Source: Clostridiales bacterium (GTDB lineage Bacteria; Bacillota; Clostridia; Saccharofermentanales; Saccharofermentanaceae). From it: a stretch of DNA of 64,000 nt. The translations under genes and the position numbers were made by a program. The number at the start of each line of letters is the position of its first letter. The first letter of the stretch is position 1. Shown here in pieces: positions 58,440 through 64,000 of the stretch. The notes under the pieces were generated by a model, which saw only the letters and a program-made list of their open reading frames with translations, ran no database searches and was not told where the DNA came from. Location of the stretch: the NCBI GenBank assembly GCA_017478485.1, contig JAFVDI010000038.1:1-64000 (forward strand), read 5' to 3'.

Positions 58440-58853
58440 ATGAAGATCGTTTTGATGGCTGATAACAGGAAGACAGAGCTTCTTGTCAACTTCTGCATTG
58501 CCTATAAACCCCTTTTAGAGAAGCATCAGCTTATCTCTGTTTATAATACCGCCAAGCTTCTTAAATCTTCTGCTGATCTTGATGTTTCAGGTCTTTCTGT
58601 AGATTATTCGAGCGGTTTTGAGCAGTTGGCATCCAGAGCTGAGTTCAACGGCATTGACTGCGTCATTTATCTGAGAGACGGCAGGACCAAGAGTGAATCC
58701 AATCCCGCTGAGCTCCTTGATGTCTGTGACCAGAACATCATTCCTTATGCTACGAACATCGCTTCAGCAGAGATCCTGATCACGGCTATTGATAACGGCG
58801 CTCTCGATTACCGTGAGTGGAATGCGGCTGACAGACAGGGAACAGGCGCCTGA
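58440..58853 (+). CDS. Methylglyoxal synthase-like (MGS domain) protein with altered active site
   Basis: The 137-residue protein follows the MgsA fold: MKIVLMADNRKTELL, then VIYLRDGRTKSESNP and the typical IPYATNIASAEILI. The length is close to MgsA. Several catalytic positions differ when aligned by eye with E. coli MgsA: the His-Asp of VAHD is Asp-Asn, the GGDQQ loop (catalytic Asp71) reads SGFEQ, and the PHDPD segment is SESNP. It may not make methylglyoxal and may instead bind a phosphate ligand as MGS domains of other enzymes do. The ATG follows GGGGG. A glyoxalase-II-like gene follows after seven bases, which keeps methylglyoxal chemistry possible. Confidence 0.72.
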   Translation: MKIVLMADNRKTELLVNFCIAYKPLLEKHQLISVYNTAKLLKSSADLDVSGLSVDYSSGFEQLASRAEFNGIDCVIYLRDGRTKSESNPAELLDVCDQNIIPYATNIASAEILITAIDNGALDYREWNAADRQGTGA

Positions 58854-58860
58854 TATTTCC

Positions 58861-59472
58861 ATGAAGATCAAATGCATCCCCAGGGGACCTTTAGCGTCAA
58901 ATATGTATTTGGCGCATCTTAATAATGATTGGTTTGTCATAGATCCTTCCGTTGACCCTGATTCTCTTGATGAAGAGATCAAGTCTCTTACGGCGGTCCT
59001 GATCACCCACGGACATTACGATCACATCAAATATATTGATAAATGGCACTCGAAGTTCCCGGATGCCCTGATTTTCATGAGTACTGATGATGCTTCACTC
59101 GCAGCGGATCCCCGCACGAACTGTTCTTACATGGACGGAGCAGCCAAAACCTTTGATTTTCCATATGAAGATCCGAAAGATGCCGTTAGATTCGGTGATC
59201 TCAGCATCAGAGTGATCAAGACTCCGGGCCACACAATGGGCTCGGTCTGTTATCTGTTTTCAGACGAAGGCAAGGATTATCTTTTTACGGGCGATACTAT
59301 ATTTGCAGGCTCGATCGGCCGTACGGACATGGCAGGGGGTTCTTTTGAACTCATGCAGAAATCAATTAAGGTGATCAGGAAGCTGTCACCTGAGACTTGT
59401 GTTTTCCCCGGACATGGACCCGATTCGACTATAGGTTTGGAGATCAGATACAACCCGTTCTTTGCAGAATAA
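58861..59472 (+). CDS. MBL-fold hydrolase, glyoxalase II-like
   Basis: The 203-residue product is a single metallo-beta-lactamase domain with the full metal site: THGHYDHI near residue 52, the His in TPGHTMGS, the Asp in FTGDTIF and the last His in FPGHGPDST. The opening IPRGPLASNMYLAHL is typical of the group that includes hydroxyacylglutathione hydrolases and persulfide dioxygenases. The C-terminal glutathione-binding helices of true glyoxalase II are missing, as in most Bacillota forms. The ATG at 58861 matches the family N-terminus but has no clear ribosome site. Frames starting farther upstream overlap the MGS-like gene. Confidence 0.85.
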   Translation: MKIKCIPRGPLASNMYLAHLNNDWFVIDPSVDPDSLDEEIKSLTAVLITHGHYDHIKYIDKWHSKFPDALIFMSTDDASLAADPRTNCSYMDGAAKTFDFPYEDPKDAVRFGDLSIRVIKTPGHTMGSVCYLFSDEGKDYLFTGDTIFAGSIGRTDMAGGSFELMQKSIKVIRKLSPETCVFPGHGPDSTIGLEIRYNPFFAE

Positions 59473-59480
59473 GGGTTTGC

Positions 59481-59510
59481 TTGACTTTACGATGCTTATA
59501 TATGTACAAT
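59481..59510 (+). promoter_or_regulatory. Promoter of the T-box-pheST operon
   Basis: TTGACT (59481-59486), 18 bases, TACAAT (59505-59510), giving a transcript start near 59517. Confidence 0.65.
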
Positions 59511-59516
59511 ATGCAT

Positions 59517-59803
59517 CTGCAATGAAGGTGCGTAAGTAGTCTTTTTGCTACCGTAAAAGAGAGTCGTGTCACCGGCTGAAAGCACGATACAAAGGGCAAA
59601 CGGATGAATTTCAACACTGGAGCTTCTGTCGAAAACGGCTTGTACGGCTGATTAAGCAGATGTGGTGCGCGGCATTACAGCGTGATTTAAGTGCGGAAAG
59701 CTTAGAACGGGCTTTTCGAACATGGGTGGTACCGCGAAGGTGCGATAAATATGCAATTCGTCCCATGGCAATGAATAATTGCCGTGGGCTTTTTAATTTT
59801 TGA
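59517..59803 (+). promoter_or_regulatory. T-box riboswitch, tRNA-Phe specific
   Basis: The pheST leader has all T-box parts. Stem I closes by GAAG (after 59520) with CTTC. It contains the AGTA turn, the AGAGAG segment and the CGGCTGAAAGCACG distal region. The codon in the specifier loop is TTC (59610-59612), which is Phe, directly before AACAC. The T-box sequence GGGTGGTACCGCG is at 59724-59736. The terminator at 59762-59788 (CCCATGGCAAT with ATTGCCGTGGG) is followed by a T-run. Uncharged tRNA-Phe should stabilise the antiterminator and switch on pheST. This leader fills the 356-base gap before pheS. Confidence 0.95.
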
Positions 59804-59828
59804 AGCTGCGGACAAGGAGGAGAAGAAA

Positions 59829-60872
59829 ATGGCTGAACTTAGTGAATTAAGCGCAAAGTTATCAGAGATCAGATCTAAGATCGAATCTGATCTTACCGAG
59901 ATCAAGAGTTCAAAGGGCATTTTTGAGTACAGAAAGAGCGTTATGGACTCAAAGGAAGGTAAGATCGGCTCACTTATGAAGGAGATGGGCAAGATCCCTA
60001 AGGAGCTTAAGGCCGATTACGGCAAGATGGTCAATGAGATCAGGAACTGGGCTACCGAAAAGTTCGATACTATGGATGCACAGTTCAAGGCAGCCGAGCA
60101 GAAGGCACGCTATGAAGCTGAAACTATTGATGTCACACTGCCTTCCAAAAAGCTCAAGAAGGGTTATCTTCATCCCAATACCCAGGTAAGAAACCAGATC
60201 GTAGACATCTTTGGTTCAATGGGTTTCTCAGTCTATGAGGGCAATGAGATCGAGACGGATCACTATAACTTCACTGCACTTAATATCCCGCAGGATCATC
60301 CTTCACGCGACATGCAGGATACATTCTATCTGAGCCCGGAATTCCTTCTGAGAACACAAACATCAGCAGGTCAGGTTCACGTAATGGAATCCCAGCAGCC
60401 GCCTATCAAGATCATCTCTCCGGGTAAGGTTTTCCGTTCAGATGACGATGCCACGCATTCTCCGATGTTCTCCCAGATGGAAGGACTTGTAGTAGATGAA
60501 GGCATTACGCTTTGCGACCTTCAGGGTATGCTCGATGTATTCGTAAAGAAGATCTTCGGAGAAGAGACCAGAACACGTCTCCGTCCGTCATACTTCCCGT
60601 TCACGGAGCCTTCCGTTGAGGTTGACGTTTCCTGCTTCCAGTGCGGAGGCAAGGGATGCAAGCTCTGTAAGGGAACAGGCTGGATCGAGGTTCTCGGTGC
60701 CGGCGTGGTTAACAAGAAGGTTCTTGAAGGATGCGGCATTGACAGCGACAAATACAGCGGTCTGGCTTTCGGTATCGGTATCGATCGTATTGCCATGCTC
60801 AAGTACGGAATCAACAACATCAAACTCCTGTTTGAGTCTGATCTGCGCGTACTTGAACAGATCGATGACTAA
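59829..60872 (+). CDS. pheS: Phenylalanyl-tRNA synthetase alpha subunit
   Basis: This is the catalytic subunit that charges tRNA-Phe as part of an alpha2-beta2 enzyme. The 347-residue product has the N-terminal coiled coil (residues 1-90), class II motif 1 near [17 protein letters not shown], motif 2 in [20 protein letters not shown] and motif 3 in [17 protein letters not shown]. Four cysteines near residue 275 ([17 protein letters not shown]) are normal for many bacterial PheS proteins. The ATG at 59829 follows AAGGAGGAGAAGAAA. It is under T-box control. Confidence 0.97.
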   Translation: MAELSELSAKLSEIRSKIESDLTEIKSSKGIFEYRKSVMDSKEGKIGSLMKEMGKIPKELKADYGKMVNEIRNWATEKFDTMDAQFKAAEQKARYEAETIDVTLPSKKLKKGYLHPNTQVRNQIVDIFGSMGFSVYEGNEIETDHYNFTALNIPQDHPSRDMQDTFYLSPEFLLRTQTSAGQVHVMESQQPPIKIISPGKVFRSDDDATHSPMFSQMEGLVVDEGITLCDLQGMLDVFVKKIFGEETRTRLRPSYFPFTEPSVEVDVSCFQCGGKGCKLCKGTGWIEVLGAGVVNKKVLEGCGIDSDKYSGLAFGIGIDRIAMLKYGINNIKLLFESDLRVLEQIDD

Positions 60873-60890
60873 TGAAAAGGAGGCAAAATC

Positions 60891-63308
60891 ATGTTAGTAC
60901 CATTAAGTTGGCTTAAAGATTATGTTGATATTGACGTTACCCCGGATGTCCTTGAAGAAAAGCTTTTCAGCTGCGGGTTCGAGGTAGAGGAAAAGTATGA
61001 AGTAGGCAAGGACATCAGCAAAGTCGTTGTCGGTGAAGTTAAGACATGCGAACCGATCGAAGGCACACATCTTCACCTTTGTATGGTTGATGCAGGCGAG
61101 AACGGCATCCTTCAGATCTGCTGCGGCGCTGATAATGTTGAAGCAGGCGGCAAGTATCCTCTGGCTCTGATCGGAGCTCAGGTTTACGCTACTGCAAAGG
61201 ATCATGTTACGGTTGAAGGTGTCATGACAATCGGTCAGGGCAAGCTCAGAGGCTACGATTCATACGGTATGCTCTGTTCAGGCGTTGAGATCGGTGTTAC
61301 TGAGGATATGTTCCCGGGGGCGGGATATAACGGACTTCTCGTTCTGCCTTCTGACAGTGTCCCCGGCGCAGACGTTAAGCCTATCTTAGGCCTTGATGAT
61401 TATATCTTCGATGTATCCATCACGGCTAACAGGCCTGACTGCCAGAGTATTTTCGGTATCGCAAGGGAAGTAGCCGCTGTTCTCGGAAAGACAGTTAAAG
61501 AGCCGGCTCTCGATTATACGGAGAGCGATGTCTCTGTCGACTTCAACATCCGTGTTTCAGCTCCTGATATCTGCCCTAGATATATCGGTCATTATGTTTC
61601 CGATGTTACGATCGGCGAATCGCCGCTCTGGATGAAGAGACGTCTGGCTCTCGTAGGCTGTTCTGCGATCTCCAATGTTGTTGATATCACCAACTATGTT
61701 CTGTACGAGCTCGGTCAGCCTATGCATGCATTCGATTTCTCATACCTTGAAGGCGGTGAGATCCATGTAAGACGTGCTGAGGATGGCGAAAAGATCGTTA
61801 CCCTCGATGAGAAGGAATTTGCTCTTACATCTGATAACCTGGTTATCTGCGACGGCAAGAAGCCTGTCGCTCTTGCAGGCATCATGGGCGGACTCAATTC
61901 AGAGATCCTGGATTCCACTAAAGCCGTCATGTTTGAAGCTGCAAAGTTCGCTCACGATAATATCCGTAAGAGTTCCAAGGCTTTGGGCCAGGTATCTGAT
62001 TCGTCCCTCAGGTTCTCAAAGGGCGTTGACGAATATACAACCGTAATGGCTATGAAGAGAGCTCTGCATCTCATAGAAGAACTTGGATGCGGTAAGGTCT
62101 CAAAGACATCATTCGATATCAACACAGGCAATTCGATCGAACCCAGAAAACTCACCGTAAGCGTTAAGCAGGTAAACGGCGTATTGGGAATTACGGTTCC
62201 TGATGAAGATATCGTTCGTATTCTTACAGGCCTTAATTTCGCGCCTGAACTGAACGGAGATTCTCTTACGATCGCCATTCCCGGTTACCGTGTGGACATG
62301 GAGTCATATCAGGATGTAGCTGAGGAAGTCATCCGTATGTACGGTTACGATCACATCGTTCCTACGTTCATTCCCACGGCTAAGGTCACAAGCGGCGGAT
62401 ACAACCTCAAGCAGCGTTCTGAACTCAAGATCAGACGTGACCTCTGCGCAGCAGGTGCATCAGAAGGCGTTCATTATTCATTCTTCTCGCCCTCTGATTT
62501 TGATCTTTTGAGACTTCCCGAGAATGCTCCTGAAAGAACTGCCATCAAGATCTTGAATCCTATCAACATCGACTTGTCCATTATGCGTACGACTCTTGCT
62601 CCTCAGATGATCAAGGCAATGGCACGTAACCAGAAGAACGGCATTCTTACAGGCCGCATCTACGAGATGGGCAACAAGTTCCTGCCGAAATCTCTGCCTT
62701 TGACCGAATATCCTGATGAGCGTGAGACTATCTGCATCGGCGTTTTCGGCGAGAATGAGGATTTCTATTCGCTTAAGGGCCTTGTTGACGTTATAGCAGA
62801 CTCTCTTGACGTTAAGTTCGATTATGAGAAGACTGAACTGACATTCCTGCATCCCGGCAGAACGGCAAAGGTTATCTGTGATGGAGAAGAGGTAGGATAT
62901 CTCGGTCAGGTCCTCTATGAGATCTGTGATGAGCTCGACATGAGAGTTCCTGCTTATGTTGCCGAGATCGACCTGCGTACATTAAGCAAGTACTATGGCA
63001 AGGAAAGAAAGTTCACTCCGCTTCCGAAGTTCTCTGAGGAAAAGCGTGACTTCTGCTTCGTTATGGACAAGGGCATTACAAATGCTCAGGTCGAAAAGGA
63101 GATCGAGGCTTCATGTGAATACATCACCAAGATCGAGCTTTTTGATATCTATGAAGGCATTCAGCTCGGCCTTAACAAGAAGAGTCTTGCATACAGCGTT
63201 GTCTTCACACCTAAGGATGAGGAGTTCAAGCCTGAGGTGATCGACGGCTTCGTAAGCACTATCCTTAATAACCTTGGTGAGAAATACGGAATCACTCTCC
63301 GTGCCTGA
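60891..63308 (+). CDS. pheT: Phenylalanyl-tRNA synthetase beta subunit
   Basis: This is the large structural and editing subunit. The 805-residue product shows the order expected: VPLSWLKDYVDIDVTPD at the start, the EMAP-like tRNA-binding OB-fold (about 40-150), the B3/B4 editing domain (SNVVDITNYVLYELGQPMHA near 265), the B5 domain, the class II-like core (DVAEEVIRMYGYDHI near 485) and the C-terminal ferredoxin-like anticodon-binding domain (SEEKRDFCFVMDKG). It begins 18 bases after pheS with AAGGAGG. A terminator follows at 63399. Confidence 0.97.
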   Translation: MLVPLSWLKDYVDIDVTPDVLEEKLFSCGFEVEEKYEVGKDISKVVVGEVKTCEPIEGTHLHLCMVDAGENGILQICCGADNVEAGGKYPLALIGAQVYATAKDHVTVEGVMTIGQGKLRGYDSYGMLCSGVEIGVTEDMFPGAGYNGLLVLPSDSVPGADVKPILGLDDYIFDVSITANRPDCQSIFGIAREVAAVLGKTVKEPALDYTESDVSVDFNIRVSAPDICPRYIGHYVSDVTIGESPLWMKRRLALVGCSAISNVVDITNYVLYELGQPMHAFDFSYLEGGEIHVRRAEDGEKIVTLDEKEFALTSDNLVICDGKKPVALAGIMGGLNSEILDSTKAVMFEAAKFAHDNIRKSSKALGQVSDSSLRFSKGVDEYTTVMAMKRALHLIEELGCGKVSKTSFDINTGNSIEPRKLTVSVKQVNGVLGITVPDEDIVRILTGLNFAPELNGDSLTIAIPGYRVDMESYQDVAEEVIRMYGYDHIVPTFIPTAKVTSGGYNLKQRSELKIRRDLCAAGASEGVHYSFFSPSDFDLLRLPENAPERTAIKILNPINIDLSIMRTTLAPQMIKAMARNQKNGILTGRIYEMGNKFLPKSLPLTEYPDERETICIGVFGENEDFYSLKGLVDVIADSLDVKFDYEKTELTFLHPGRTAKVICDGEEVGYLGQVLYEICDELDMRVPAYVAEIDLRTLSKYYGKERKFTPLPKFSEEKRDFCFVMDKGITNAQVEKEIEASCEYITKIELFDIYEGIQLGLNKKSLAYSVVFTPKDEEFKPEVIDGFVSTILNNLGEKYGITLRA

Positions 63309-63398
63309 TACGCAAAAACCGTTATATAGTATTATATAGCGGCTGTGTCTGCTTAAAATGCTTTGAAACATAATAGCATCAATGCTTTGACAGCTTTT

Positions 63399-63425
63399 AA
63401 CGCCCGGTCCGCCGGGCGTTTTTAT
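63399..63425 (+). terminator. Terminator of pheST
   Basis: AACGCCCGG pairs with CCGGGCGTT over nine bases with loop TCCG, followed by TTTTATTT. The T-run leads straight into the triple repeat. Confidence 0.88.
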
Positions 63426-63455
63426 TTGTCGGTTTTTGTCGGTTTTTGTCGCATA
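63426..63455 (+). promoter_or_regulatory. Triple 10-bp direct repeat upstream of the Tad-like genes
   Basis: TTGTCGGTTT, TTGTCGGTTT and TTGTCGCATA run with exact 10-base period and begin 86 bases before the next gene start. The same design precedes comEC at 45933-45962. In both places an AAAATC sequence lies about 60 bases after the first repeat. Confidence 0.6.
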
Positions 63456-63511
63456 TATCAAAGGGTTTTCCGTTGTAAGATTATCAAAATCTTTCTAAGG
63501 AGGCCTGGATT

Positions 63512-63793
63512 ATGTCCACACTTGAATCGGCGATCGTTTTCACTTTGGTTATATCTTTGTTAACTTTCATGGTTACTGCGCCCGAATCAGTTGCCATGTC
63601 TGCAGTTGATGACTGCAGGTACGGTTTTGAGGAATGTGCTTTCCAGAACAGCGACTTAAAGCTGCTTAATGACAGGAAGATCGGCTCAGCCGTGTCTTAT
63701 GATGCGTCTCCCGAGAAGCTCTGCACCTATCTGACAGGCCTTTCCGATAACTTCCGCCTTATTTACGGAAAGGCTGCAAGTATTGCATCCTGA
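63512..63793 (+). CDS. Small TadE/pilin-like membrane protein
   Basis: The 93-residue product begins STLESAIVFTLVISLLTF, a hydrophobic segment with an early Glu like that of TadE-type pseudopilins (compare the E-x-A-x-V-F-P pattern). The rest is a small outer domain with two cysteines. The start has a strong AAGGAGG site. With the next gene it looks like the beginning of a Tad/Flp-type pilus or minor pilin locus. The family call rests on the N-terminal pattern and the neighbour, so it is moderate. Confidence 0.6.
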   Translation: MSTLESAIVFTLVISLLTFMVTAPESVAMSAVDDCRYGFEECAFQNSDLKLLNDRKIGSAVSYDASPEKLCTYLTGLSDNFRLIYGKAASIAS

Positions 63794-63804
63794 GGTATCC
63801 GGTT

Positions 63805-64000
63805 ATGAGAATACGCATAAAATCAAGAAAGAGACGTTTCGGAGCTTCTTCGGTATTTCTTGCGATCATTCTTTCTGCAGTGATCCTGATCGAATGCACT
63901 TTCCTGAAATTTGTCTGGGAACTTGATTACATTACGAAGGTCAATAACGCAGTAGATGCGCAGGTTGAAAGCATCATGTGCGAATACAACCGTCAATTGT
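63805..64000 (+). CDS. TadE/DUF5702-like pilus-associated protein (partial, 3' end off the right edge)
   Basis: Only 65 codons are in the window. The product has a basic start (MRIRIKSRKRRFGASSVFLA), one membrane helix at about residues 16-38, then VNNAVDAQVESIMCEYNRQL. The GASSVFLAII opening resembles TadG/TadE proteins. The pattern after the helix resembles clostridial DUF5702 proteins, which sit in Tad loci and have SILAEYHREL-like text at this place. It starts 11 bases after the previous stop. The call is tentative because most of the gene is missing. Confidence 0.55.
   Translation, partial: MRIRIKSRKRRFGASSVFLAIILSAVILIECTFLKFVWELDYITKVNNAVDAQVESIMCEYNRQL

Overview
The window is a gene-dense piece of a Bacillota (Clostridia-type) chromosome. 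The GC content is in the mid-40s by eye. The evidence for the lineage is a Phe-specific T-box in front of pheST, strong GGAGG ribosome sites with frequent TTG and GTG starts, several LxxC-type lipoproteins, a DUF4179 anti-sigma/ECF pair, long PRPP synthetases of the clostridial kind, TG-extended -10 promoters (TGnTATAAT) and a Tad-like pilus locus at the right edge. A secreted GH5 glucanase and N-acetylglucosamine use suggest a gut, rumen or other fibre-rich habitat. I cannot name genus or family. No gene-free stretch exceeds about 360 bases, and the longest one is the T-box leader. I see no prophage, insertion sequence or CRISPR array.

Layout. 1-5 kb: uracil permease (cut by the left edge) divergent from upp, then an amino-acid ABC importer. 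5-10 kb: ECF sigma factor with its anti-sigma factor, and the gltX-glnS operon, on the minus strand. 10-20 kb: a degenerate AroB-like protein, a degenerate M28 peptidase-like lipoprotein, nagA, a fused diadenylate cyclase-YbbR protein, a left-handed beta-helix protein, a HEAT protein, a GH5 lipoprotein, a GNAT acetyltransferase, an SH3 lipoprotein and abutting tRNA-Gly and tRNA-Arg genes. 20-30 kb: a divergent type IIA topoisomerase pair with an overlapping membrane-anchored NodB-like gene, a PH-domain protein, a sirtuin with a lysine-rich tail and a membrane-anchored MutS-like ATPase. 30-34.6 kb: a kinase / vWA / PP2C / coiled-coil cassette resembling TerY-P signalling triads. 34.6-46 kb: tRNA-Lys, an oxidoreductase, pyrimidine-nucleoside phosphorylase, ruvCAB-queH, and on the minus strand engB, two PRPP synthetase paralogs, a small membrane protein and rqcH. 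46-59.5 kb: comEC, a DUF2142 membrane protein, a GH25 lysozyme, holA, icd, a SEC-C protein, mreCD-pbp2, and an MGS-like protein beside a glyoxalase-II-like hydrolase. 59.5-63.3 kb: T-box, pheS, pheT. 63.4-64 kb: start of a TadE/DUF5702-like pilus locus.

The most useful unexpected signal is a triple 10-bp direct repeat (TTGTCGGTTT type, exact one-turn spacing) found twice: upstream of comEC and upstream of the Tad-like pilus genes 17 kb away. Both loci are plausible DNA-uptake genes, so this is a candidate operator for a competence regulon. Other points of interest are the kinase/vWA/PP2C cassette with a possible N-terminal PIN-like domain, the sirtuin with a histone-H1-like tail, the cyclase-YbbR fusion with a DGG variant of the DGA motif, several apparent pseudoenzymes (AroB-like, M28-like, MGS-like, second PRPP synthetase), and a topoisomerase A subunit with Gln at the quinolone-determining Ser position.
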